From: Euglena gracilis
Lineage: Eukaryota; Euglenida; Euglenophyceae; Euglenales
Assembly (NCBI GenBank): GCA_039621445.1
Contig: CP154956.1
Span: 27,100,667 to 27,164,666 of the forward strand
Direction: 5' to 3'
DNA length: 64,000 nucleotides
Shown: one piece after another, positions 21,750 through 32,139 of the stretch
Layout of the letters: each line of letters opens with the position of its first letter
Position numbering within the stretch: position 1 is the first letter of the stretch
Translations under genes and position numbers: made by a program
The notes under the pieces: model-generated
What the model was told of the DNA's origin: nothing
The model's database searches: none
Seen by the model: the letters and a program-made list of their open reading frames with translations, nothing else

Positions 21750-23483
21750 TTTATGTAGAGTGCATGTTTCGCATATTTAGATATTTGATGTGGTAGATGG
21801 GGGGGACAGTGATTTCCGGCGTTTTTGTTGCACCATTCTTACATCTCCCATCTAAGAGCAGCCAGCTAGCCTGAACATGTTTTCCATATTCAACTGCCAA
21901 TTGAATATAATGCCATCAGAGGCATGCTCTTATCACTGATATTACTTTTTGCTCATCATTCAGAATTTCTGGAGGGTCATAACTCGGGAAAGAGTCGAGG
22001 AAAAATGCGCGGAGACTGTCTTTGAAGGGTTTTTTACAGGCTACAATATGGCATAGGTCTGGGACCTCAACACAACACACAGTCGAAGTTTTGTCATTTG
22101 TAGGGAAAATTTTTGTGGGGTTTATGAATAGTAGTAGACAATTGCATATGAATAGTGAGTAGACACAGTGAAACGTGCTATAAATGGCTGAAAATGGCAC
22201 AAAAAATGAGTCCAATGGGTCTTAAATGGCTCGAAAATGGTTCGAAATGGCCGAAAATGGTCCGAACAGCTGATTGTGGCTGATTATGGGTTGAAGTGGC
22301 CCCAAAATTGCCCAAAATGACGTCGAAAGGCTTGCCAATTTGGTCACCAGAACATGTTCACATATGTGCTGGTTCCGGAAAAGTCGCATTCTGCATAATT
22401 TTCCGAACATTTAGCGTGTGGGAATATGTTGGCCCATATTGGGGGGGGGGGCATATCCCCCCAAACAACGGTTGGATTGAAAAAAATCCGGGCAGAGTTT
22501 TGAGGGATTTTGTGCTGTTTGGGAATTTTCAGTCACGTTTCGTGCACAACGATGAATGGTTTGGTCTCTTTTCGGCTTCTGCTGTGGAAGAATTTGCTTT
22601 GGACAAAGACTCTGACGCATTTCTGTAAAAAAAAAAAAGATGCTCTTCTTCCTGCAATTCTGTGTCGAGCAGCACAAGTTTGCAGTCAAGCAATATCCCT
22701 CCTGGATTTTCATTCTGACCTGCTTTTGTCTCCTTTGTGTTGAATGGTGTGCTTGGAGCATTGTTGTGGTCTCAATGGCGCAGCCCCCAACACCGCACTT
22801 TCATCTTGGCCGCCACAACAGGTGCTCTTTAAGGGCTTTCCTCCCTGTCTGTGTTGTGGTTGAACATGGGTGGGGAGGCTTTTTTTTTGTGGGTGGATGG
22901 GTTCAGGATTTAAAATCAGTGGACCCCACCCCGAGACTTGGGAAATCTCAGTCCCACATCCAGAATGCGAATGATTGGCAACAATTCCCTTTCCAATCCA
23001 TAAAATACATTTTGTGGCTGCACTCTATCCCACCAGGGTGTTATTAGGAGAATCGACGCCCCGGAGGGTTCCAGCCAGCCAGCCAGCAGCTTTTTTTTTC
23101 CCAACCCCGGACCCCCATCCCCCCTAATCAACGAGTTTATTATTATTATTATTTATTTAGTTTTTATTATTATTTATTTCCAGCCGCCTGAAGGGCGGCT
23201 GGACAGTAACGGATTTTCGCTTCGGGAAAATGGGCAAAAATGGGCGAAAATGGGTGAATGGGTCGGAAAGAGCTGCCCAGGAATTTTTCAGCCCGGGACC
23301 CCTATGGAGGGGGGGGTCGGCCAGCAGCCTTTTTCCAGCCAGCCCAAAATTTCCAGCCTGCTGGACCCCACTCGGGGGGGGGGGGGGGTTTAATCGACGT
23401 CCTGTGCTGTGATTGATCATTTTGTCCGCGCACATTCACACTTTGTTTGGCGTTGTGTCATCCAGTGTGCGTTTCTCATCCAG
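21750..23483. other. Stretch upstream of the recognised GrpE exons
   Basis: No confident exon. Short AATGGCCGAAAATGG low-complexity sequence lies at 22220-22300, and an ATT/TTA triplet run lies at 23137-23175. The missing first exon(s) of the GrpE gene should lie here or further left, but none has a convincing start, frame and donor in the required phase. Confidence 0.35.
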
Positions 23484-23584
23484 GTGATTCAGAGGCTGCT
23501 GAGGTTGCAGAGACCACACCTGAGCCTTTGGAGAAGGAGGCCACAGATGACGAGCAAGCTGACAGCCCTAAGGCTAAACTTGAG
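23484..23584 (+). CDS. GrpE gene, acidic N-terminal exon
   Basis: This exon is preceded by a pyrimidine-rich tract and CAG, and ends GAG|GTCAGG. It opens with two bases of a split codon and encodes 33 residues rich in Glu, Asp and Ala (AETTPEPLEKEATDDEQA). Such acidic, disordered leaders precede the coiled-coil in many GrpE proteins. The preceding exon must end in phase 1. Confidence 0.75.
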
Positions 23585-26124
23585 GTCAGGCTTTGCCTGT
23601 AGGCAGGGGCTGGCATTGGGTGATGGCAATTTTTGTGTTTTCTCCCTTTTTTTTTTTGAATCATGGCACAAAGTGAAGCCCCCTTACCCCTTACCCACCC
23701 CTTACCCACCCCTTACCCACCCCTTACCCACCCCTTACCCACCCCTTACCCACCCCTTACCCACCCCTTACCCTCCCCTTACCCCCCCCTTACCCACCCC
23801 CTCCCCACCCCTTACCCCCCCCTTACCCACCCCTTACCCCCCCCTTTCCCCCCCCCTTACCCACCCCTTACCCACCCCTTACCCACCCCTTACCCCAAGT
23901 CATGTGGGACAAAAATTTTTCGGATGCATCATTTTGATGGCAAGTAGCGGGACCCATTGAACTGCTCCATTGCCCGGGGGGGGGGGCTCCCGCACCCCCC
24001 CCGGCAAAAAAATAAACCTCGTCCTCGTCTCTGCCCCATTTTGATGGCAAGTAGCGGGACTCATTGAACTGCTCCACTGCCCGTGGGGGGGGGGCTCCCG
24101 CCCCCCCCCCGGACCCCCCCCGGCAAAAAAATATACCTCGTCCTCGTCTTTGGTCGATTTTGAGGGCAAAGAGCGGATTTTGTCAACCAACATAATAAAC
24201 AACATCCCCATACACTTCATTCTCACACCCCCACCCACCCCTCACCCACCCCTTACCCACCCTTACCCACCCCTTACCCCCCCCCTCCCCCCCCCCCCCC
24301 CTTCCCCCCCCCTCACCCACCCCTTACCCCCCCCTTACCCACCCCTTACCCACCCCTTACCCACCCCTTACCCACCCCTTACCCACCCCTTACCCACCCC
24401 TTACCCACCCCTTACCCACCCCTTACCCACCCCTTACCCACCCCTTACCCACCCCTTACCCACCCCTAACCCACCCCTTACCCACCCCTTACCCACCCCT
24501 TACCTGGGTAAGGGGGCCTGACTTTATGCCATATGTGTTTTTTTTTTATCATTTACCCCCCCCCTTGTCGTACGACCACCCCCCGGTCACAGGTTGCAGG
24601 TCATGGGGGTGTTATGACCCCCCCCCGGTCACAGGTTGCAGGTTGCGAAAATTTAACACCACCTTGCCTACGACCGCCCCCTCATTTACGACCACCCCCC
24701 GGTCGCAGGTTGCAGGTTATGGGGGTGTTACGACCCCCCCCCCCCCGGTCACAGGTTGCAGGAACCCAGTCGTACAACAAGGGGGGGGGCAGGTACCAAA
24801 AAAATTTGTTGCATTTTTGACCATTTTGCATTTTTTTTGTATTTTTTGAAATTGAAATTTTCTTCATAATTTACGTCCGATTGTTATTAGTTTGGTGTTA
24901 TTTTTGCATGTTTTCGGGCATTTTTTGCATTTTTGTGTTTTTTTTTTGTGCTCTTCCCCTAAAAATGCGTATTTTTGCGCAATTTTTGTGGCCAGGCTAG
25001 CGCATCCCCCCCTTCCCGGATGCCTTTGCAGGGTGCAGGGTTTTGGGGCCAGGGCCTTTGAATTCACGGTTTCACTACTGGGGGGGGGGAATTGGAGGCC
25101 GAAAAAATTGATTGGGAAAAAATTGGCGTACAGAAATCCTGCCAATTTTTTCTGGTCCTTTTTTGAAAATCCTGCCAATTTTTTCTGGGCCGTGTCAAAG
25201 GTTTGTGCCTCCTTGTGCCCCGGTTGCTTTGAAGCACCTTTTTTTCAGTCATCTTGCAAAAAAAAAAGCCAATTTTTTCCGGGCCTTTTTCAGGTTTGGC
25301 ACCAATTTTTTTCGGTTTCCAATTTTGTCGGTTCTAATTTTATCTAGCCCCAATCCCCCCCCCCCCCCGGTATTATTTTTTTAGTTGTGCTGAAAAATAA
25401 ACCACAATGAAATTGTATATATTTGCTTTCGCAATATTGGCAAATTCAGCAATCATTTTCAATTTGGTTTAATTTTTTAATTGTTGGTTTTCAACCCGAA
25501 GAAATATTTGTCGCAGCCCAAAGTGCACAGTGTGTGCAGTGTGCAGTGTGTAAAATCCGATTATGCAAATTTTGGCAGGATAAGATCAACTCTTTCATTA
25601 CGTTTTTTTGTTTTGGTCTCTTTGCCGTTTCTTTGTGGCAAAACCTGCACAAGGCTGAGTTGGAGGAAGTGAAAGCCAAACTGGCCGAGGTTGAAAAGAA
25701 GTATTTGTATGCATTGGCTGAGATCGAGACCGTGCGCCGCAGAGGTCGACAGCAAGTGGAGGACGCCCAGAAGTTTGGCATTGAGAAGTTTGCCAGCTCC
25801 ATTTTGGAAGTGTGCAACCTGAAGATCATGTGCGCTTTCAAATCATGCAGCGTTATCAGAATTTGTATTTCAAACGTTTGGGGCTCATCCATTCCAATTT
25901 CTATTCCTATTTATTTTTTGCTATCTTGCTATCTTGCTCTCAGCTGGGTTGGGTTACAACAGAGACCACAGAAGCTGACCTCTCCAAATGAGAAGTTTTC
26001 AGGCAGCTTTTCGAACCTCCTGGGGAGGTCCCAGTAGTTTGCCAAAATTGGGGCTAAATTTAGGCCTATTTGGCCAAACACTGACCCTGACCCTGACCCC
26101 ATCCCTCAAACCTAACCTTATACC

Positions 26125-26177
<53 letters not shown>

Positions 26178-26181
26178 ATAT

Positions 26182-26225
<44 letters not shown>

Positions 26226-28391
26226 AGCAGGTTTATAATACAGCACATTTGTCTCGGCGACGGGGAGGGCGATAACACATTGGTCAACGGGGGGAAACGG
26301 GGGGTCAAACGCCCCAAAAATCGAGCTTTCGGGTGTTTCATTTTTTTTCATCATTCTTTGAGAACTGATATTCACAAAATTTGTATGAAAGTTAGGCACC
26401 CAGCTGGGCTGGGTGCACCACCACCGCCACCACCACCCGGTGTGACCTTGATTGCATGCTCCCCTCGGCTTTCTTTCCTTTCCTTTCCTTTCCCTTCCTC
26501 CCTTTTTTTTGTCGACCCCCCCCTGAAATTCAGTTCTTGCATTCCTGCAGCCAGGCTGCAGGAACCTGGTGGAGACAAGGGGTTAGCTAGTTGGATCCTC
26601 TCGGGACAACAAAAACCTGTTGTCAGGCATTCCTGATTTGCAGATATGTCTATTACAGTTGAAAAGGATATTCAAGAAGCACAAGCTCTTTTTTTGGCTT
26701 TTATTTGAGCCCCTACTTTGGGCAAGCCGTCGTCGGAAACATTATTCCAAATCTTTTTCAGTGTATTGTGTTCCAGCAAAGCTCACAAAAGCACCAATTG
26801 TTTTGCCAAGGACAAAAGGTGGTAGCTGCAAGTTTTGTTTTACAGAACATTTTGTTTCTCCTTGGCAACCAGTTTCCAGAAAAGCTGTTTTAAAATGATG
26901 ATTCCTGCATTTTTGTTTTTACAGAATCTTTTCCACCTTTTGTGAAGGTTGCTGACAACATGGCTCGTGGCTTGGCTTGGGTGCCCAAAGAAGTTGCAGA
27001 AGGTCCCAGCGGTGAAGAGAACCCAAACCCTGGTGCGTGCTCATGTGCATTGGGGGTAGTCAAGTTTCGGGGTTACGTAATGTTGTCAACTTTTTAGGTT
27101 TATTGTGCAATAAATATCGCCAAAACGATCATCAAATGCCCATTTTAACCATTTTTTTTTTAGAATTTCGAGTTGTGTTTTTTTTTGCCAAAAAATCCTC
27201 ATACAACTGAAAAACACTACCATCAAATTTTGAATTTCCCATAATTATTTTTTTCAAAACCAAATTTTCCCCATAATATTTTTCATGTAATTTTTTGTCT
27301 CCCGTAATTTTTGTCCGCACTTTAATTGAAGTTCGGTCAAGCTTGATCCAAGCGTCATTTTTGTTGCGAAAACGTGAATAATTTGGGGGCACCATTGATT
27401 TCATTTCTCTTGCATGACGCAGTCATGGCCGACCAGTTGGGGATGGCCCTTCTTGGGATGGGATGGAAGGTTTGATGGCCTTAGTCACATTTTGGCTTGC
27501 CTTGAAGATTTTTTTGGGCAGGTATTCGGCAGGTATTTCTTCACGACTGCCTTACTCCATACATTGTGACGAAGGATGTCAGCGTTTTTCTCCATGCAGA
27601 GCTGCGTGCATTGTATGGCGGGATGCGGAGCACGGAGAGAATCATGCTGAACATTTTGGAAAGGCACGGCATCCAGAAGTATGATCCGATCGGAGAGGTC
27701 TATGACCCCAACCTGGCCCGGGCCATTGCACAGGTTTCCTGTCTGCCTTGCCTGGCGTCATGTAGTCCCCTGATCAGCCCCACCGCCTGATTTCTCTCCA
27801 CGTGGTAGAGAGAAAATATACCCAAGTGGTAACCCTCCCCTGAAGAGTGCACGGGTGAGCACATTTTAAGGACGTAGTTTCGGACCCCAAGGGGTGCGCA
27901 CTTATTAGGGCACTGCACATTTATTGGGAAAAAGCACAAAACATTTAATTCTCCACCACTGTTTTCCAGTTTTCCCCTTCTTGTGATGTCAAGCAATACG
28001 TCAAGTGATTATGTGTCGAGTTTGGGCTTGGGCGATAGAAGCATTTGGTCTGAGAAGGACGGTTCTGAAAATTGTGTGTATTTTCCAACCTGGGATGTGA
28101 CAGTGATTTTTCCTTTGGGGGGGTGCGCACTTTTTAGGGAGGTAATTTCGGACCCTTGGGCGGTGCACATTTATTAGGGCACATTTGTCAGGGGGGGTCT
28201 TTTTCTTTTTGCAATGGGGTCCTTGCTGCTGTGCGACGCCGTTGGTTTTTTTGTGTTGGTGTCTTTTCCAGGTGCCAATGCCCAATGCAGAACCTGGGAC
28301 AGTGATTCAGGTATCATCTGCTGGGTACATCTTGAATGGCCGTGTGCTCCGTGCCGCCGATGTCGTTGTTGTCCAAGACCCCCAGGGGTAA
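23484..28391 (+). CDS. GrpE-type co-chaperone, probably mitochondrial (five exons seen, 5' exon missing)
   Basis: GrpE proteins dimerise and release ADP from DnaK/mitochondrial Hsp70, driving the chaperone and protein-import cycle. Five exons join in frame: 23484-23584, 25654-25809, 26948-27032, 27600-27733 and 28272-28391, with the stop TAA at 28389. All introns are GT-AG (phases 0, 0, 1, 0). The product is about 198 residues plus the unseen N-terminus, the usual size. It has an acidic N-terminal stretch, the long charged helix with 'AEIETVRRR' and 'QKFGIEKFASSIL', the four-helix region with 'LRALYGGM' and 'HGIQKYDPIGE.YDPNLA', and the beta-domain end 'PGTVIQV..AGY.L.GRVLR.A.VVVV', matching the family order throughout. 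The missing start should encode a targeting peptide. The introns (2069, 1138, 567 and 538 bases) are filled with repeats. Confidence 0.88.
23684..23898 (+). repeat. Telomere-like minisatellite, CCCCTTACCCA units, array 1
   Basis: About nineteen units of the 11-base CCCCTTACCCA with small variants, lying in the first recognised intron of the GrpE gene. Eleven bases is not a multiple of three, so frames through it cycle with an 11-residue period (PLTHPLPTPYP) and are artefacts. Confidence 0.85.
23928..24175 (+). repeat. Tandem duplication between the two 11-mer arrays
   Basis: Two units of about 112-118 bases, each running from 'ATTTTGATGGCAAGTAGCGG' through a poly-G/poly-C hairpin to 'CCTCGTCCTCGTCT', with the start of a third at 24150. 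Together with the arrays on either side they make a composite block within the GrpE intron. Confidence 0.7.
24232..24505 (+). repeat. Telomere-like minisatellite, CCCCTTACCCA units, array 2
   Basis: About twenty-four units, more regular towards the right end, closed by ACCTGGGTAAGGGG, which inverts the last unit and makes a small hairpin. Same intron as array 1. Confidence 0.85.
24553..24795 (+). mobile_element. TIR element with poly-C termini, copy 2 (in GrpE intron)
   Basis: It matches the element at 13994-14268 from end to end: left TTACC, poly-C, TTGTCGTACGACC; right GTCGTACAACAAGG and poly-G. Two differences in the right TIR and a shorter interior show it is older or has decayed. It is inserted in an intron, so probably tolerated. 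Confidence 0.72.
25654..25809 (+). CDS. GrpE gene, coiled-coil exon
   Basis: Fifty-two codons in phase 0 from GCT GAG TTG to TTG GAA, with donor GTGTGC. It contains the most conserved GrpE block: the 'RALAE.EN.RRR' equivalent reads YALAEIETVRRRGRQQVEDA, followed by the KFA..IL helix. The exact acceptor could lie three bases further left (AAG included). Confidence 0.88.
26127..26224 (+). repeat. Compound microsatellite (TG)n(TA)n in GrpE intron
   Basis: A short TATATA run is followed by about 22 TG dinucleotides, then TACATATA repeats and a long TA run. It lies in the second recognised intron of the GrpE gene. Confidence 0.9.
26948..27032 (+). CDS. GrpE gene, linker exon
   Basis: Twenty-eight codons plus one base, starting GTT GCT GAC AAC ATG, the 'VADN' motif that follows the coiled coil in GrpE, and ending CCCTG|GTGCGT. 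The peptide then loses similarity in the loop (PSGEENPNP), as is normal between helices. Confidence 0.82.
27600..27733 (+). CDS. GrpE gene, four-helix-bundle exon
   Basis: It opens with AG, which completes the codon begun in the preceding exon to GAG. Forty-four further codons include 'ERIMLNILERHGIQKYDP' and the GrpE signature start 'YDPNLARAI'. The acceptor is TCCATGCAG and the donor is CAG|GTTTCC. Confidence 0.87.
27838..28192 (+). repeat. Interspersed repeat R4, copy 2 (in GrpE intron)
   Basis: It is collinear with 21358-21748, including both end repeats and the unique centre, with many substitutions and one internal deletion. It lies in the last GrpE intron. Confidence 0.6.
28272..28391 (+). 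CDS. GrpE gene, C-terminal beta-domain exon
   Basis: Thirty-nine codons and TAA, from GTG CCA ATG CCC after TTTTCCAG. It encodes the Hsp70-contacting beta domain (EPGTVIQV, AGYILNGRVLRAADVVVV). The sequence around the stop (CAGGGGTAAGTC) also resembles a splice donor, so a further short 3' exon cannot be excluded. Confidence 0.85.
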   Translation: MPMPNAEPGTVIQVSSAGYILNGRVLRAADVVVVQDPQG

Positions 28392-28663
28392 GTCATTCCT
28401 GCAGCAGGACTTGATATGCGCAGGAAGCCGTCATGCATATTGCGATGTGTATGGCTCTCACGGACAATGGTGCTGCCCCTGTGCAAAATGTTCGACAACA
28501 AGCATCCCACATGCCGTTACATATTGGGATGCCCATGCTTTTGTTGGTTTTGATGCAGGTTGGGGGAAGTAGATGGTCGATGAACCAAAGGCAATGGGGT
28601 GGGGGAAAAACGGCAGTGCAGGCCCATTTTTTGATTCCATATTATTCTTATTATTTTCACTAT

Positions 28664-28760
28664 TTAACCCCCCCCCAATATAAGAAACCCCTCGCTATAA
28701 GAAACCCCCAAATATAAGAAACCCTTTGTCCAATTTTCAGCCGACACCCAAATATAAGTT
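28664..28760 (+). repeat. ATATAAGAAACCCC repeats
   Basis: Three to four imperfect copies of AATATAAGAAACCCCC. Further copies stand at 30605-30645 and 30895-31000. Together with the CCGCGG minisatellite that follows them, they form a repeated module seen twice (28.66-29.07 and, inverted in order, 30.36-30.65 kb). Confidence 0.55.
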
Positions 28761-28797
28761 TGGGTGGAGGTGTGCCACAGGAGGTGGAATCCAATTT

Positions 28798-29068
28798 GGT
28801 GGGACCGCGGCCAGCCGCGGTCAGCCGCGGCCGACCGCGGCCAGCCGCGGTCAGCCGCGGCCGGCCGCGGCTGCCCGTGGTGGTGGGAAAACGGCCGACC
28901 GCGGCCGGCCGCGGCCAGCCGCGGTCCCACTTTTGGAAAAAAAAATTTTTTCGAAAGTGGGACCGCGGTCGGCCGCGGTCGACCGCGGTCCCACTTTCAG
29001 GAATTATGAACAACGCTGTGGTGGGATGACGGTCAGCCGCGGTCAGCCGCGGCCAACCGTTGTCCCAC
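28798..29068. repeat. CCGCGG minisatellite with A/T-cored hairpin
   Basis: Ten-base units (GGTCAGCCGC, GGCCGACCGC) contain recurrent CCGCGG palindromes. At 28920-28972 they flank a hairpin: GCGGTCCCACTTT on the left faces AAAGTGGGACCGC on the right around an A9T6 core. The Arg/Pro-rich frames are artefacts. Confidence 0.7.
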
Positions 29069-29238
29069 CACAGAAAGCCAACACCAGCCTGCGACCATTC
29101 GGGCTTCGCACACTCTGGGGGTGAGATCCTGCTTTGTGTGCCGGCTGTTTTGTTGTTTGTGTTCTTTTGGCGGGGTGCTTCTTACTGCTTTTTGGTGCCG
29201 GAGTTGGCGGATATTAACGTCCTTCGACAACATCAGAA

Positions 29239-29528
29239 TGGCAACGTACGCAGATAGCTTGACATCAGAGGATGAAACAGTTTTCAACAATTCGTGGAGC
29301 GAGCTATTCTTCAACGAGGGCAAGGTGGCGAAACTATTGGAAGAATCGTCCCCGGAACCCCTCGTCGCCGTCATCGCGGCCGGGCAAAACTGGCGGGGAG
29401 GCGGATGGCACACGACGAAGTGCGCAAAGAAGGTCCACGAGCTGACCCAGGTGGCGATGGTCTCCAGCCAAGTCGGAGACTACAGGAATTCTTTCTTGTA
29501 CTCGGTGGCGTTAGCAGGAAGCGTGGAG
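29239..29528 (+). CDS. Candidate first exon, unknown protein
   Basis: An ATG at 29239 opens 96 codons of balanced composition ('SLTSEDETVFNNSWSELFF', 'KVAKLLEESSPEPLVAVIAA', 'KKVHELTQVAMVSSQVGDY') ending at GTGGAG|GTACCC, a good donor. GC is higher than in the surroundings, and the frame has none of the repeats seen nearby. I do not recognise the protein and cannot find a second exon. It may be a host gene or a transposon gene. Confidence 0.4.
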
Positions 29529-29537
29529 GTACCCCTG

Positions 29538-29659
29538 ATATATTTATTTTTTTACGTATTTATATAGTGTATATTATATTATATATTAATATTATATATA
29601 TATAAAATTAATATATAATATAATATACACTATATATATACGTAAAAAAATAAATATAT
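29538..29659. repeat. AT palindrome, 53-bp arms
   Basis: The arms 29538-29590 and 29607-29659 are reverse complements with one mismatch by eye, separated by 16 bases. It includes TTTTTTTACGTA and TAGTGTATATTATA blocks. Such a palindrome can extrude a cruciform and is normally unstable. It starts nine bases after the donor of the candidate exon at 29239. Confidence 0.85.
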
Positions 29660-29689
29660 TTAAAAAGCAAAAAATAAAAATTAAAGAAA

Positions 29690-30290
29690 AGGTCATTTGA
29701 AATTCCGTGAAGTGTGGGGGGTGTGGGGGGGGATGGGGGGGTTGTGGGGGGTGGCGGGTGTGGGGGGGGATGGGGGGGGGGTGTGGGGGGGGGTGTGGGG
29801 GCTGGGGAGTGATAAATTGGCGCCTAAAAGGTAAACGCTACCACAAAGAGACACCAAACTAGGGATAATACACATGGGGGAACCCTCGCTCGGCGCCTTC
29901 GGCGCCTCGCCCGGGTCCCCCCATGTTTTTAACCCTAGTTGGGCGCCTCTTTGGGTTCGCTGGGTACCTTGTAGAGACCAATCTAACAACGTTGAGCGGG
30001 ATGTGTTCTGCTGTTTGGATAAGAATCGTAACCCTAACCCTGTTCCTTCAAATAACCTCATGAATTCTTTTTGGCCACAGTGAAACGGCATCGGGAAATT
30101 CTTTTGCAAAAAAATACAAAAAATAAAAAAATAAAAAAATGTATTTAAAAAAGCAAAAAAAAGCAAAAACAAACAAAAGGTCATTTGTGAAATTACGTGA
30201 AGTGTGGGCGGGTGTGGGGGGGTGTGGGGGAGCATGGGGGGGTCTGGGGGGTCTGGGGCGTGATAAATTGGACACAAGGGGGCAGGCAGG
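29690..30290 (+). repeat. Duplicated G-rich block (GTGTGGGGG)
   Basis: Two related segments, 29660-29820 and 30135-30285, each run from an A-rich tract through 'GGTCATTTG..AAATT.CGTGAAGTGTGGG', a GTGTGGGGGG array and 'GTGATAAATTGG'. Between them lies a unique piece with a small GGCGCC-rich hairpin (29885-29920). Non-coding. Confidence 0.6.
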
Positions 30291-30359
30291 ATAAAAGCTG
30301 GGCAGCCGTCGGAACTGAGCCGGCTGGTGGTGGTGCCTGATTACTGCATAGATGGTCGG

Positions 30360-30540
30360 TCCTGGTGGAACCGCGGCTGACCGCGGCCAGCCGCGGTTCC
30401 ACCAGAAACACGTTACAAAATGCTCCTGGTGGGACCGCGGCTGGCTGCGGTTCCTCCAGCAACACTTTCCAAATTGCTCTTGGTGGTGGGCACGGCTGGC
30501 CGCGGCCGACCGCGGCCAGCCGCGGCTAGCCGTCATCCCA
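30360..30540. repeat. CCGCGG minisatellite, second block
   Basis: The same 10-base CCGCGGCCAG/CCGCGGCTGA material as at 28798-29068, in three short islands each followed by 'GTTCCACCAG' or 'GTTCCTCCAG'. Non-coding. Confidence 0.6.
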
Positions 30541-30649
30541 CCCAGGTGGACGCGACGGTCGCCGAAGGTCGACCTCCAGCGATTCCACCTCCTGTGGCAA
30601 CCCCCCCAAATATAAGAAACCCCCAAATATAAGAAAAAACCCTAGGCCG

Positions 30650-31790
30650 TTGGACGACAATCCATATACAACAAACTCCTCATCCCTTGCGAATTTTTCT
30701 TTCACTGCCATCACTCCCGGAGTCAGATAAACACTGTGCGGCTGTATTCTGGACTGATGGGATGATCCCGATTCAGCAGAAACGCGCCCAGGGCCTCAGA
30801 AGCCATTAGCCATGAATAAAATCCGGCACGCCGCGGTCACATGCGACTAATTAAGTGAAGGAACCGAAGGCATGCCTTATAAATGGAAAATGTTCCATTT
30901 TTAAGAAACCCTTGGGGCCTGACTTCGCCACCAAAATTTCAGAAACCCCCAGATATAAAAAACCCTTTGGGCCGATCGGCGGACACCCAAATATAAGAAG
31001 CGGGGGGCGGGTGTGCGTCCTAAAATCAAAAATCCTCAACCATCTCAGTTGTCCGCCTCCAAACCCACAAACCCGGCCTCTGGGAACAAAAAAGCACATT
31101 TAAGACACGTCGGACTCCGAACTATCACCTTTGAGAGGCATGGTTCCCTTGCTGTGTGGATTGTTTTACGCGTTGGTTTAGGACGTGCTGCCTCGTGCCG
31201 TTAAAAAAAAAGGTGGAGCCGCAGTGGCCGAAGTAGCTGGCGAGCCTTGCGCTTGGGGAAAAACCGGGGGGGGACAGCAATCAGCAAAAGACAGGCCTCA
31301 ATTTCGAAAAAAAGGAGGGGGGCACGCAAGTGAGGATGAGGGGAGGAATGCGCACGACACCACGGCTGCGTAACTACCAGAGCGCGCCAAAAGGATCCAA
31401 ACAGCACCGCCGGCGAACAAGGCATGGCACCACAAGGTTTTTGTGCTTCGCCCTCGGTGCCCCTTCCTCGCTGGTCGGTTTTGCCTCGAAGGGATAAGAA
31501 GAGGTCGATGCACAAAAACACAAAGAGAACCAACTCATACCTCCCAGTTAAAAAAAATGCCACATCCAGCGAGCTGAAGCTCGGAACAGAGCACGGCACT
31601 TCAAAAAAAAAATAGGGGGTTTCGGGCATACAAAGAAATGCCCCGCACCCCCTTCTTTGTTCCTAACCTGTGGGATTCGCTCCCAGATGTGCAGCAGAAT
31701 TAAGTAGAGCCAGGCCAGAGATTCCTAATTTGTACATTCCACAAGCTGTCATCTGTAACTTTGTGCAGGTGGCAAGCAGTATGAACCCTT
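30650..31790. other. Gene-free stretch
   Basis: No supported gene. The segment 'TTTGTGCTTCGCCCTCGGTG' near 31440-31460, with about 60 bases of context, recurs at 61138-61200, so a dispersed repeat is present. Confidence 0.4.
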
Positions 31791-31845
31791 TGGGGCTTTG
31801 GCTTCTGGTTTGTTTCTTGCTGTGGTTTTGGGAAGGTTTGGCACA

Positions 31846-32130
31846 ATGAATTGGCTGACTGAGGAATCAAGGCGCAAGGAGAAGCAGATTGAAAAGGAAA
31901 ATTTGAGGCAGTGTGTCAAGAACCTGGGGAAAGACACTACAAACGTCTGTGGCCCCTGGGCGCTGAAAGTTGCTGAAAGGGAAGGATTTATGCTGGCAGG
32001 GGAGTACAAGAATTGCTACAGAAAAACCTGTAAATGTCAATTCTGCCAATGGCAAAGACAAAGTGGGGGCCAGAGTGGGGCCCCCCCTACAAACCCTTCA
32101 AAGGTATCAGGGAAACACACGGCTGCGAGA
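31846..32130 (+). other. Exon-like open segment, unknown
   Basis: An ATG at 31846 starts a run with gene-like composition (MNWLTEESRRKEKQIEKENL, then a Cys-rich 'CYRKTCKCQFCQW'). The CxC..C spacing could be a degenerate zinc site, but it does not match a family I know. The frame goes on to 32355 with lower quality. I call it unrecognised: a transposon relic or an orphan exon. Confidence 0.25.
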
Positions 32131-32139
32131 ATGAATCAA

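Noticed and set aside
23409-24521. Proline/threonine-rich frames of 94-183 codons
   Set aside because: They read through the 11-bp telomere-like arrays; only the 23484-23584 part is a real exon, in another context.
28660-29029. Arg/Gly-rich frames over the CCGCGG minisatellite
   Set aside because: Ten-base repeats without unique flanks or start context.
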